From Litchfieldia alkalitelluris (GTDB taxonomy: Bacteria > Bacillota > Bacilli > Bacillales > Bacillaceae_L): 64,000 nt of DNA. Positions within the stretch are counted from its first letter, which is position 1; every line of letters starts with the position of its first letter. The notes beneath the pieces are model-generated. The model saw only the letters and a program-made list of their open reading frames with translations, did not search any database and was not told where the DNA came from. Position numbers and translations under genes: made by a program. The DNA lies in contig NZ_KV917374.1 in NCBI RefSeq assembly GCF_002019645.1, positions 4,298,661-4,362,660 on the forward strand, read 5' to 3'. This document shows, one piece after another, positions 37,366 through 45,487 of the stretch.

Positions 37366-39021
37366 CTAACTAAGCTCCTTAACAAGTGAACGTCCAACAA
37401 CCCTACCTGTAAACAGGCATCCTTCTAAAAAGGAACCTTCCAGTGCACGATATCCATGAACTCCTCCCCCACCAAAACCGGAGGCTTCTCCTGCAGCATA
37501 TAGTCCTGAAATAGGAGTACCAGAATCATTCAACACTTGTCCAGACAGGTTAGTTTGCAAACCACCTAATGTTTTTCGACTTAATATATTTAATCGGACT
37601 GCAATTAAGGGACCATTTTTAGGATCTAGTATTTTATGTGGTGGAGCTACACGAATCAATTTATCTCCTAGATAATTTCTTGCGCCACGGATGGCTGTTA
37701 TTTGCAGGTCTTTTGAAAATGTATTTTCTATTTCTCGATCACGTGCTTTTATTTGTCTCTCTATTGTTTGATAGTCTAACAATTCTTCTCCTATCAATTT
37801 ATTCATGCCTAAAACCAGATTAGACACATTTTCAGCAACGACGAAATCTTCACCTTTTTCCATGAAAGCTTTGACTGGGGCTGTAGCTCCAGGTAATGCT
37901 CTTGCTAATACCTTTTTAATACTTTTACCTGTTAAATCAGGATTTTGCTCTGATCCAGAAAGAGCGAATTCTTTTTCAATTATCTTTTGTGTCAGTATAA
38001 ACCATGAGTAATCGTAGCCTGTTTTTTGAATAGTTTCCAAGGTGCCTAATGTATCAAATCCAGGGAAATTGGGTGCAGGAAGTCGATTCCCTTTTGCATC
38101 TAACCATATAGATGAAGGTCCTGGTAAAATTCTTATCCCATGATTTTTCCAAACAGGATCCCAGTTCTTGATTCCTTCCGTATAATGCCACATTCGGTCT
38201 CGGTTGACGATTCTCCCACCAGCATCTTCAGCGATTGAAAGCAATCGACCATCAACATGAGCAGGTACTCCTGAAATCATTCGCTTTGGAGCTTCTCCAA
38301 GGCGCTTTGGCCAATTTTTTCGAATTAAATCTAAGTTTGCCCCAATTCCTCCACTTGCAATTACAACTGCTTTAGCTTTAAATTCAAACTGTCCAATTAC
38401 CTCCCGAGAACTTTCCTCTCCACGAGCAGCATTACTTGGAGTAAGTATAGCTCCGTTAACACCTGTTACATTTCCTTCCTCTATTAATAATTGATCCACT
38501 CTTTGTCGTGGACGATAATCTACTAGACTATTTTTCCTTAACTCTTGTACTCTCTTTTCAAATGGAGCTACAATCCCTGGTCCAGTGCCCCATACAATAT
38601 GAAACCTAGGAACTGAATTTCCATGTCCTTCTGCCAAGTAGCCACCTCTTTCAGCCCATCCAACAACCGGAAAAAAGCGTACACCCATTTTATATAGCCA
38701 TTCTCGTTTTTCACAAGCAGCAAACTCTACATAGGCTTTCGCCCACTGATATGCCCAAAAGTCTTCATCCTCTAATCGATCAAATCCTGCTGAGCCTATC
38801 CAGTCTTGCCACGCTAAATCTTTAGAGTCTTTGATTCCCATTCGTCTTTGTTCGGGAGAATCCACTAAAAACAAACCTCCGAAGGACCACCACGCTTGTC
38901 CACCAATAGAGGCTTCGGGTTCTTGATCTAAAAGCAATACCCTATAACCTTTGTCCGCTATTTCAACAGTAGCTACCAAGCCAGCTAACCCTGCTCCCAC
39001 AACAATTACATCATAGTTCAC
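37366..39021 (-). CDS. FAD-binding dehydrogenase (3-ketosteroid dehydrogenase/flavocytochrome-like)
   Basis: A 551-residue flavoprotein. The N-terminal dinucleotide fold reads VIVVGAGLAGLVATVEIADKG, the middle has VVIASGGIGANLDLIRKNWP, and the C-terminal FAD loop is ISGLYAAGEASGFGGGG followed by RALEGSFLEGCLFTGRVVG. This is the FAD_binding_2 type of long dehydrogenase. GTG start at 39021 after AAGGAGGGG. It lies downstream of the SMP-30 lactonase gene, same strand. Confidence 0.9.
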   Translation of the reverse strand: MNYDVIVVGAGLAGLVATVEIADKGYRVLLLDQEPEASIGGQAWWSFGGLFLVDSPEQRRMGIKDSKDLAWQDWIGSAGFDRLEDEDFWAYQWAKAYVEFAACEKREWLYKMGVRFFPVVGWAERGGYLAEGHGNSVPRFHIVWGTGPGIVAPFEKRVQELRKNSLVDYRPRQRVDQLLIEEGNVTGVNGAILTPSNAARGEESSREVIGQFEFKAKAVVIASGGIGANLDLIRKNWPKRLGEAPKRMISGVPAHVDGRLLSIAEDAGGRIVNRDRMWHYTEGIKNWDPVWKNHGIRILPGPSSIWLDAKGNRLPAPNFPGFDTLGTLETIQKTGYDYSWFILTQKIIEKEFALSGSEQNPDLTGKSIKKVLARALPGATAPVKAFMEKGEDFVVAENVSNLVLGMNKLIGEELLDYQTIERQIKARDREIENTFSKDLQITAIRGARNYLGDKLIRVAPPHKILDPKNGPLIAVRLNILSRKTLGGLQTNLSGQVLNDSGTPISGLYAAGEASGFGGGGVHGYRALEGSFLEGCLFTGRVVGRSLVKELS

Positions 39022-39125
39022 TTTATCCCCTCCTTACCCCCAACATGTAAACGCATACAAAACATTAAAAACCATGACTGAAAATATATATTAAGTCAAA
39101 GTTCATAACATGAAAAACAATTAAA

Positions 39126-40004
39126 TTATCCCCTAAAGGAATTTGTGATCATACCCTTTATCTCTGTTTTAATTTTAAAGACACTCCCGGAAAGTGGGTA
39201 TTCTCTTAATTCATTTTCATTCATTCCCACTCTAGCCGTAGTGATGAATAATTCGTTTAATTCTTTACCACCAAAAGTACAGGAAGTAACGTTTAAAGCT
39301 GGTATAACTATTGAATCAACTTGCTCACCTGTGCTTGGATTCCATCTGGAAACTCTCGCTCCACCCCAATGAGCAATCCATAACATTCCTTCACTATCGA
39401 TCGTCATCCCATCAGGCATACCTTGTGACTTTGGGATAGTTATAATATCTATTTTGTTTTGTATCTCACCAGTCTCAAGATCATAGTCATAGCGTACTAC
39501 CTTCTTAGTTGGCGTATCAATGAAATAAAAGTACCTATTATCTGGAGACCAAGCTAACCCGTTTGAAATCCCAATATTATCTAATTTCTTTTCCGCTTTA
39601 AGAGATGTATCTAAACAGTATAGTGCCCCTTCATTTATTGGGTCATCTTTCTTCATTGTCCCTGCCCAAAAACGCCCATACGCATCACACTTTCCATCGT
39701 TGAAACGATTTGCAGGAAGATGACTTTCAGGGTCACTAATTTTATTAATTTTTCCACTATCGGGATCCATTGAATGAAACCCGTCTTCCAGAGCAAGAAT
39801 GAGTCCCCCCTTGCTCCTCGGAACAACTGCTCCGACAAGGGACTCTAATTGGATTTGCCTATTCAGTTTAGTTTCTGGATTATAGATATAAATTCTCTTC
39901 TCTAAAATATCAACCCAATACAATAAGTTACTTTTATTATCCCAAAACGGTCCTTCTCCTAGAGTTGCTTCTTCATTAATTACAAGTTCTGGTTTCCCTA
40001 TCAA
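39126..40004 (-). CDS. SMP-30/gluconolactonase family protein
   Basis: A 292-residue six-bladed beta-propeller. Metal-site segments are EATLGEGPFW (Glu), NRFNDGKCDAYGRFWAGTM (Asn), ISNGLAWSPD (Asn) and MPDGMTIDSEGMLWIAHW (Asp). It hydrolyses sugar lactones. Start TTG at 40004 after AGGGGG. With the downstream FAD dehydrogenase it may form a small oxidation pathway, which is inferred. Confidence 0.9.
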   Translation of the reverse strand: MIGKPELVINEEATLGEGPFWDNKSNLLYWVDILEKRIYIYNPETKLNRQIQLESLVGAVVPRSKGGLILALEDGFHSMDPDSGKINKISDPESHLPANRFNDGKCDAYGRFWAGTMKKDDPINEGALYCLDTSLKAEKKLDNIGISNGLAWSPDNRYFYFIDTPTKKVVRYDYDLETGEIQNKIDIITIPKSQGMPDGMTIDSEGMLWIAHWGGARVSRWNPSTGEQVDSIVIPALNVTSCTFGGKELNELFITTARVGMNENELREYPLSGSVFKIKTEIKGMITNSFRG

Positions 40005-40100
40005 AATATTTCCCCCTAATATTAGTTGCTATGTAGTATGTATAGTTAATTTTACAATAGTTGCTCTGTTAATGCTTAATATTTAATCAGAATGTTAAAT

Positions 40101-40129
40101 AGACCTGCTGGAGAACCATAAGCAGGTCT
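40101..40129. terminator. hairpin between lipoprotein and lactonase genes
   Basis: AGACCTGC / GCAGGTCT with a 13-base loop; no long T tract, so terminator function is uncertain. Confidence 0.4.
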
Positions 40130-40162
40130 ATAGAGTACAACTTTAAGTGCCCATTTTAAATT

Positions 40163-40480
40163 TTAACGATTTTGATCAAGTATTCGATCTCTCCCTTGAT
40201 TCTCAAGCTGTCTAAATTGACGGTTCCCATTATCATCGAATGGATTGGGATCAGGCGAAATGTTAACATCACCTTCATTTACATTATCAGGTTCGATTTG
40301 ATTATTCATAATGAAATTTCCATATCCATCATTTTTATTGTTAGTTGTTCCATTCTGATCATATCTGTCTGAATAGTTAATCCTAGTTGTATCTGTTAAA
40401 TTTTCATTGTTATTTGCAGTGCATGCAGCTAATAAACTAATGGAAGACATCAAAATAAACGTTAAAACAAGTTTCTTCAT
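40163..40480 (-). CDS. Asn/Asp-rich lipoprotein
   Basis: A 105-residue protein with signal peptide and lipobox LAAC. The mature part is rich in N, D and R without clear domains. ATG 40480 has AGGAGG upstream. It is similar in style to spore lipoproteins of Bacillus, but no family is assigned. Confidence 0.7.
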   Translation of the reverse strand: MKKLVLTFILMSSISLLAACTANNNENLTDTTRINYSDRYDQNGTTNNKNDGYGNFIMNNQIEPDNVNEGDVNISPDPNPFDDNGNRQFRQLENQGRDRILDQNR

Positions 40481-40600
40481 AATTTTCCTCCTTTGTATTA
40501 GCAAGCATTATAAGTATTTGTCTACTATCAATTAATAATTCCCATAAATGAATGAAATAAATCCATCTAATTACAAGGTATTTTTAAAATAAATGACAAA

Positions 40601-40629
40601 AAAAGACCATACAATTAGTATGATCTTTT
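40601..40629. terminator. terminator next to the element boundary
   Basis: AAAAGACCATAC / GTATGATCTTTT with a five-base loop, A and T tracts on both sides; immediately left of the tRNA-like end. Confidence 0.8.
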
Positions 40630-40635
40630 TTGTGA

Positions 40636-40710
40636 CGCGCCTTAGAGGATTCGAACCTCTGACACACGTACGTTCTATATGTTTATCAACCGTTGAGCTA
40701 TACGCTTTTG
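40636..40710 (-). other. tRNA 3'-end remnant / probable attachment junction
   Basis: On the minus strand, AGAGGTTCGAATCCTCT (40660-40644) is a perfect T-psi-C arm and is followed by AAGGCGC (40643-40637), a tRNA acceptor 3' strand. The upstream half (TAGCTCAACGG near 40703) looks vaguely D-arm-like, but the acceptor, D and anticodon stems do not pair, so it is not an intact tRNA. Such half-tRNAs mark the end of elements integrated into a tRNA 3' end: host sequence is to the left, element to the right. An intact tRNA with the same 3' end is expected at the other end, beyond 64 kb. Confidence 0.6.
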
Positions 40711-40789
40711 AACCGTTCATTGTATCGGTCATTTACCGAACTTTCGACATATGTAGTATATCACGATGATTTGTCGATTAAAAGCGAAT

Positions 40790-41119
40790 TTATAAGTAGT
40801 CAACATTTGCCAATTCACTGAAGCGCAACTTTACATTCGCCCCTTCCGAATCTCTTATACGCAATTCCTTCGTGATCGGCTCGATATAATGAACGTGACC
40901 GACAAGTTCTGCCGTAAATCCATCGCGCCAGTACCTGAAAACTAACATGGCATTAATTTCCATAGCATAATGAATCTTCGCTTCCATTTCTTCGATTTCA
41001 TAGTAATCCAATATCGGTTGCTCCGACTTTTCTCCGTCGTCCCACGCTTTTCGTAACATAGCGATATGCTCCGGCATAAATAACGAAGTCCATTTCTTTG
41101 TTCCGCGATCTTTTATCAT
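40790..41119 (-). CDS. YolD-like family protein
   Basis: A 109-residue YolD-family protein starting MIKDRGTKKWTSLFMPEH, with the usual HYIEPITKELRIRD end. YolD proteins often accompany UvrX-type translesion polymerases in SPbeta-like phages and plasmids; no polymerase gene is next to it here. AAAGGACG precedes the ATG. It is the first element gene inside the left boundary and transcribed last. Confidence 0.9.
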   Translation of the reverse strand: MIKDRGTKKWTSLFMPEHIAMLRKAWDDGEKSEQPILDYYEIEEMEAKIHYAMEINAMLVFRYWRDGFTAELVGHVHYIEPITKELRIRDSEGANVKLRFSELANVDYL

Positions 41120-41205
41120 ACGTATCGTCCTTTCGAATTTATGTGTTAATTATATAAGAACATACGTTTGTTTTCAAGACAAAAAAAGTAGCCGACTTTC
41201 GCCGA

Positions 41206-41385
41206 CTAAAAATGACATTTTGGACAAATACTAAAATCGTTTAATTCCGTTCCGCATCTACTGCATTTATCCTCATCTTCGAATAGGTTTTTATTAACCC
41301 ATTCCTCGTAGTTATATCTGAAACTATCGGGACTATTTAAATATTTAGAGTAGGTTATTTCGCCTGGCTTCTTTTCACGTTTCAT
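41206..41385 (-). CDS. small zinc-ribbon protein
   Basis: A 59-residue protein from ATG 41385, with GGAGG seven bases upstream. It ends with CSRCGTELNDFSICPKCHF, a two-CxxC zinc ribbon. It overlaps the upstream gene by an ATGA junction. Function unknown. Confidence 0.75.
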   Translation of the reverse strand: MKREKKPGEITYSKYLNSPDSFRYNYEEWVNKNLFEDEDKCSRCGTELNDFSICPKCHF

Positions 41386-41552
41386 ATAAACGCCTCCTTA
41401 GTAATATCTATGATTGAGACTTCGATAATATCCTCATCTCCGGAGCAATTAGGGCAATACGGCATAATATCGTCAGGAAATCGATTATATAATGCAAATT
41501 CAAATTCGCAACAATCACACCAATATCCTACAATTTGACGGTTACTTTCCAT
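41382..41552 (-). CDS. small zinc-ribbon protein
   Basis: A 56-residue acidic protein from ATG 41552, with AAGGAGGT eight bases upstream. It contains WCDCCEFEFA and YCPNCSGDED, two CxxC pairs. The start lies inside the end of the ATPase gene and the stop overlaps the next start (ATGA), so it is translationally coupled on both sides. Confidence 0.75.
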   Translation of the reverse strand: MESNRQIVGYWCDCCEFEFALYNRFPDDIMPYCPNCSGDEDIIEVSIIDITKEAFI

Positions 41553-43944
41553 TAGTAGCGACCTCCTTCCGAGCAGCCTTAATGCGGTCCTCTACTTTGC
41601 CTGGTAACTTCGTTATAAATCGAGAATACCCTTCACGACACTTAACGTAGTTCATCGAATAGTAAGGTTTCATATTCGCTAAATCTTCCGCAGTAAACGG
41701 ATATAATTCGTCTTTCAGTTCGCTATAGTTATCTTTGTCGCAGCCCGCAATTAACATATATGACGTATTAGCCGAACGTAACTCTTTGCGCATTTGCTTC
41801 AATTGGTTAATGTAGTGACAACTGATAATCGGCTTACATATGAATTTAGCGATTTGTGATAATTTAGACGTCATGAACTTTTCAGTGTTCTCTACTTGGT
41901 AAATCTCGTCAATCACCAAGTTAACCTTACGGCGTTGCTTCTTATCGCGAATTTGATCCGCTCTAATCTGAAGCGCAAGCCATATCTTCGTAATCCAGTA
42001 CGTAGTGCATATATCACGTTCACCCTGCGTAGGAAACTTTGATTCGGGCATTTTAATACAGATGACTTGATTCTTCTGCATTTCTTCAACTAAGTCGATA
42101 TTCTTTGAAACGTCTTGCTTCAACATCATTTCCATTTGCGTATTTCTTTTGAGAATCGAAAGCCTGTCGATTATCCCAACGATTAAATTAAGCTTCGTAC
42201 CGCCTCCTTGAACTTGGCCGTTCTTGTCAATGTCATCTAACTCGTAAAGTGATGTCATGTACTCGTCAAGAAACTCGTGTTGAGATGACGGTACTTTGCT
42301 TAAATAGTGATGGCGTTTATTATAATTCTGGAGCACCTGAAATACGTCGCGAATACTCCCGTTATTTACGAACACCACTAGTGCTGCTGCTTCTAAATAC
42401 CGCTCCATCTTCGGAGATAGTCGACTCTCATCTACGTTTATCGCGTTAATTAAGGCCATTAAATTCGCGGTCTGTCGCTTAGCGTTTTCGTACTGTTGGA
42501 ACGGGTCCGGTGTAAATCCTACTTCGTTATAACCGAGTCCCTGAATCTTAGATAAATCGCTGTTATCGATATTCAAGACTTTATCCTTCGGAAACAATGC
42601 GGCAATATCATCGCTCAACTCACAGTTCTCAATGAAGTCGAAGATGATTACACATTCTCCGTTTTCTATCGCATCTATACTGAGGTTACCGATTAGGTTT
42701 GATTTGCCCGCACGAGTGGGCCCGATGAGCAACGTCAGCAAATTGCGATAATGCTCGTAATCACTCAAGTAAGCCTTCTGCTTAGCGCCTCTATACGTAC
42801 TTTCTCCGATACACATAACGCCCTTCCGTAAATCTTCAGGCACCTGCGTTTCTTGCGTATCCACCTTTTCGATAAAGTTGTATTTTTCGAGTATGTCACG
42901 GCCAGCTAACGATAAGAAATTCTGAGCCTCTTCGTCCCCTACTTTGTTTCTTTCTGCACCTGGCAATGAATAGTCGGTAAATTTGAACGACTTGTTGTAT
43001 GGTTTAGCTACGAGCCTGTTGTCGCCTGCTACCGTATCAAAGCTTTGTGCGAGTGATCGAGCGTTATTCTTCTGGCGTAGTCTATCGGTGCTTTCGCTCA
43101 TCACGACTACTTGCGTATCAAGAATAGTAGCATTCGCCTTCTTGGCAGTTGACGGGCTGACCGACTTGCCTCCGTTCATTCGTTCGAGCGTACTCGCAAG
43201 CAAATCGATATCGTCCCGCTTCTTCTTTGATTTATTCTCACCGCCTATTGCTTCACCTAAATCGTTAACGAGCGATGCCAATAACCCGAATCCCATCTTC
43301 AACGCGTAGCTTAGCCCGAGTTTATTACGGTCAGTCGGTAAATTGTTCTTTACTTTTCGAATAGTAGCCTCGTAAGATGACCGCCAACTGAATTGCGATG
43401 TCGGAATGAAATTATAAAACACGCCTACCTTGTCGCCTTCCTCAAGCACATCAACGATATTCAATTTCGAGTTAAGTAAATCGTTATTTGTGCGATCAGT
43501 GGCGAGGGATAATCCGTCCTCCTTCGTGTATGACAATTGATACTTCGTAGATGATTCACTGAATTGCGGTAATTCGCTCACCTCCTTAACGGTTACATTC
43601 GTCCAGACATCGCTTATTTTTTCTTTGATAATCGATAAGTGATGCTTAGGAATAATGAAGTAAAATTCCGCCTTCTTCTTTTCGATATAAACGTAGTAAC
43701 CAACTTTCGAGTTAACTTCGAATGAAAACTTGGTGCCGAGTAAGAACTCTTTGCGCAGCACCTTGATAACCTTCGCTTCCTCGCGTTTAATGTTTTGAAT
43801 AACGTTTCTATATAATGAAGAGATTGATTTCGCTAATTTGTGGGTCGACTGATTGCGGATTGAATTGTTAGGAGTTAGACGTAAGTAGACGTATTCCGGT
43901 TTGATTACGTTAATATAGTCCGATAGTTTAATGCTTTTTATCAT
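41542..43944 (-). CDS. HerA/VirB4/TraG-type DNA-translocation ATPase
   Basis: An 800-residue P-loop ATPase. Walker A is GPTRAGKS at residues 408-415, Walker B is VNLVIDE at 674-680, followed by a TraG-like C-terminal region (CHYINQLKQMRKELRSANTS). The N-terminal 350 residues are a charged domain without transmembrane helices. This is the design of FtsK/HerA superfamily motors in conjugation systems and some Bacillus phages. It overlaps the 49-residue gene upstream by ATGA. No N-terminal membrane anchor is present, so it should rely on a partner such as the membrane proteins upstream. Role in DNA movement is inferred. Confidence 0.85.
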   Translation of the reverse strand: MIKSIKLSDYINVIKPEYVYLRLTPNNSIRNQSTHKLAKSISSLYRNVIQNIKREEAKVIKVLRKEFLLGTKFSFEVNSKVGYYVYIEKKKAEFYFIIPKHHLSIIKEKISDVWTNVTVKEVSELPQFSESSTKYQLSYTKEDGLSLATDRTNNDLLNSKLNIVDVLEEGDKVGVFYNFIPTSQFSWRSSYEATIRKVKNNLPTDRNKLGLSYALKMGFGLLASLVNDLGEAIGGENKSKKKRDDIDLLASTLERMNGGKSVSPSTAKKANATILDTQVVVMSESTDRLRQKNNARSLAQSFDTVAGDNRLVAKPYNKSFKFTDYSLPGAERNKVGDEEAQNFLSLAGRDILEKYNFIEKVDTQETQVPEDLRKGVMCIGESTYRGAKQKAYLSDYEHYRNLLTLLIGPTRAGKSNLIGNLSIDAIENGECVIIFDFIENCELSDDIAALFPKDKVLNIDNSDLSKIQGLGYNEVGFTPDPFQQYENAKRQTANLMALINAINVDESRLSPKMERYLEAAALVVFVNNGSIRDVFQVLQNYNKRHHYLSKVPSSQHEFLDEYMTSLYELDDIDKNGQVQGGGTKLNLIVGIIDRLSILKRNTQMEMMLKQDVSKNIDLVEEMQKNQVICIKMPESKFPTQGERDICTTYWITKIWLALQIRADQIRDKKQRRKVNLVIDEIYQVENTEKFMTSKLSQIAKFICKPIISCHYINQLKQMRKELRSANTSYMLIAGCDKDNYSELKDELYPFTAEDLANMKPYYSMNYVKCREGYSRFITKLPGKVEDRIKAARKEVATNGK

Positions 43945-44090
43945 ACCCGATCACTACCGATGACTTCCTTTAGTTGGTCCAAATAAGACTCTAAATCTTC
44001 TAGCTTCGAAACGTCCGCAATTTCTTCACCTATTTCATTAACTTTTAAATCGATTCTCTCCCATAGGAATTCTATAAATTTCTGTCTCAT
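43941..44090 (-). CDS. small helical protein of the transfer module
   Basis: A 49-residue acidic, helical protein from ATG 44090, which overlaps the stop of the M23 gene as ATGA; GGGGG lies nine bases upstream. It ends in ESYLDQLKEVIGSDRV. Both ends use 4-bp overlaps, so the three genes are translated together. Function unknown. Confidence 0.65.
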   Translation of the reverse strand: MRQKFIEFLWERIDLKVNEIGEEIADVSKLEDLESYLDQLKEVIGSDRV

Positions 44091-44737
44091 GCCATATATC
44101 CCCCTAACAAGAATTTTATCAACAAATTCGCAACAGATAAGATTCCGGTCCAACGCAACCCGTCTCTCCATCCAGCTACGTAAAGCAGTATACAGACCCC
44201 TCCGCCTACTAATGCGATTGAGCCGGCCAGTTCGACCACAACATCTCTTATCGCATCAAGTGTTCCGTAAATAATTTCCAACGTTTTTTCCTTTGCGGAT
44301 TCCTTTACGCTGTCGGGCATCAACTTTAGAATTATTCCTTCGCTAACTCCGTCACCGCTAATCGAAGCTAACCTGTCAGCTAACGGAGTTGGGTCGGCAA
44401 ATTGACCTGATGAGTCTTTGAGCCCGAAGTGTAAATGTCCTCCGGTAGAATTTCCGGTTGATCCCGATGCTCCGAGCACGCTTCCGAAATCAACGTGTTC
44501 TCCTACTTTCACATCAACGTCGTTCATATGTCCGTATATACCTCGGGAACCATCGTCAAACTTAATCGATAATCCTTTACCTATTGCACCGGACCCGTCA
44601 TACACTCGATCAACTACTCCGTCTTTAATCGCGCGTAACGTTGTGCCTTCAGGCATTGCTAAATCAATTCCGGTATGTGGCTGCCAATTACGTACTGGCG
44701 ATAGTTCGCCGTATTCTCCTGATAATCGAAATTTCAT
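44087..44737 (-). CDS. M23 (LytM-type) peptidase with C-terminal membrane helices
   Basis: A 216-residue protein. The M23 zinc site is complete: H21 and D25 in HTGIDLAMP, catalytic H70 in IYGHMND and H101-x-H103 in GGHLHFGL. Two transmembrane helices follow at about 163-185 and 194-212. There is no N-terminal signal, so the topology is unusual for a wall hydrolase. It cleaves peptidoglycan cross-bridges. In conjugation systems a wall hydrolase opens a path for the apparatus; here it sits two genes upstream of the ATPase. Confidence 0.88.
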   Translation of the reverse strand: MKFRLSGEYGELSPVRNWQPHTGIDLAMPEGTTLRAIKDGVVDRVYDGSGAIGKGLSIKFDDGSRGIYGHMNDVDVKVGEHVDFGSVLGASGSTGNSTGGHLHFGLKDSSGQFADPTPLADRLASISGDGVSEGIILKLMPDSVKESAKEKTLEIIYGTLDAIRDVVVELAGSIALVGGGVCILLYVAGWRDGLRWTGILSVANLLIKFLLGGYMA

Positions 44738-44748
44738 AGTAACCCTCC

Positions 44749-45165
44749 TTAGTTTAAATTCTGAAATATCTTATCGACTTTATCCATTCCGTAGGGTAAA
44801 CCAAGTAAAAGTAGGTATATAATTAGGTAACTAAAGAATTGTTTTTTCGCGCTGTCTACTTCACCGTTAGTCATTGACTTAATCGTATCTATCCCGCCTT
44901 TAAAGATGATGACCCATTTTCCAATTCCAACCAGTTCTCCGTATAGTTTCTTAGCTTCGAGATCAATCCCTCCGCTCACAGGAACTACTGCTTCAGCAAA
45001 CGCGTAATCAAATCCACCGCCTGCCGCGAAAATAAATATCGTTGTTCCTACGATTTTGTAAACAATTCCGTACTTTTTGAAATGACGTTCTATTTTCGTT
45101 TTGATATCAACTTCGCCTCTGTTCATAAACTCACTTACCGACATAACCTCCGTTTTTTGAAACAT
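44749..45165 (-). CDS. small membrane protein, VirB2/TrbC-like topology
   Basis: A 138-residue protein from ATG 45165 (GAGGAGG nine bases upstream; the longer frame to 45204 lacks a site). A hydrophobic segment ends in AAGGGFDYAFAEA, resembling a signal-peptide cleavage site. Two further helices follow (GELVGIGKWVIIFKGGI and YLIIYLLLLGLPYG). This is the layout of pilin-like TrbC/VirB2 subunits. Resemblance is in topology only. It lies directly before the M23 gene. Confidence 0.65.
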   Translation of the reverse strand: MFQKTEVMSVSEFMNRGEVDIKTKIERHFKKYGIVYKIVGTTIFIFAAGGGFDYAFAEAVVPVSGGIDLEAKKLYGELVGIGKWVIIFKGGIDTIKSMTNGEVDSAKKQFFSYLIIYLLLLGLPYGMDKVDKIFQNLN

Positions 45166-45226
45166 TTTTAAATTCCTCCTCAGATTTTCATGGTGTACTT
45201 GCATTTTTTCGATATCTCTCGCATAA

Positions 45227-45248
45227 ACTGACGGTGATGAACGTCAGT
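45227..45248. promoter_or_regulatory. inverted repeat upstream of the membrane-protein gene
   Basis: ACTGACG (45227-45233) / CGTCAGT (45242-45248), perfect 7-bp arms without a T tract. It lies between the RHH gene and the transfer genes. Possible operator or partition site. Confidence 0.35.
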
Positions 45249-45268
45249 GTCTTAGCCCCTCTCTATGC

Positions 45269-45487
45269 CTACAATAAATCGCTCATAAATTGGTTATTAA
45301 CCTCAGGTTCCATCGGCTGATGAGCGTGGAATACGAGCCCTCCGCCACCTTCTAAATCCCTTTGTATCAAGCGTTTAATATATGATGAGAAATTCGACCG
45401 CTTGCTAGCGTGTTTTAACAGTGCCAACTGGTCGGGATCTTCACGATTAAACGCGACACTCTTAATTGCTAAATCTTTGCTCGCCAT
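45269..45487 (-). CDS. ribbon-helix-helix protein (ParR-like)
   Basis: A 72-residue protein from ATG 45487 with GGGAGG upstream. The N-terminal part (AIKSVAFNREDPDQLALL and SSYIKRLIQRDL) fits the ribbon-helix-helix fold of ParR and CopG proteins; the C-terminal tail is acidic. Its gene overlaps the ParM-like gene by 26 bp. ParM/ParR pairs segregate low-copy plasmids; ParR binds the centromere and caps the filament. Confidence 0.75.
   Translation of the reverse strand: MASKDLAIKSVAFNREDPDQLALLKHASKRSNFSSYIKRLIQRDLEGGGGLVFHAHQPMEPEVNNQFMSDLL

Noticed and set aside
40636-40710. Intact tRNA gene
   Set aside because: Only the T-psi-C arm and acceptor 3' strand fit; the other stems do not pair and the D-arm is incomplete.
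41542-43944. FtsK/SpoIIIE chromosome translocase
   Set aside because: It lacks the four N-terminal membrane helices and the gamma DNA-binding domain of FtsK; the C-terminal part is more like TraG/HerA.
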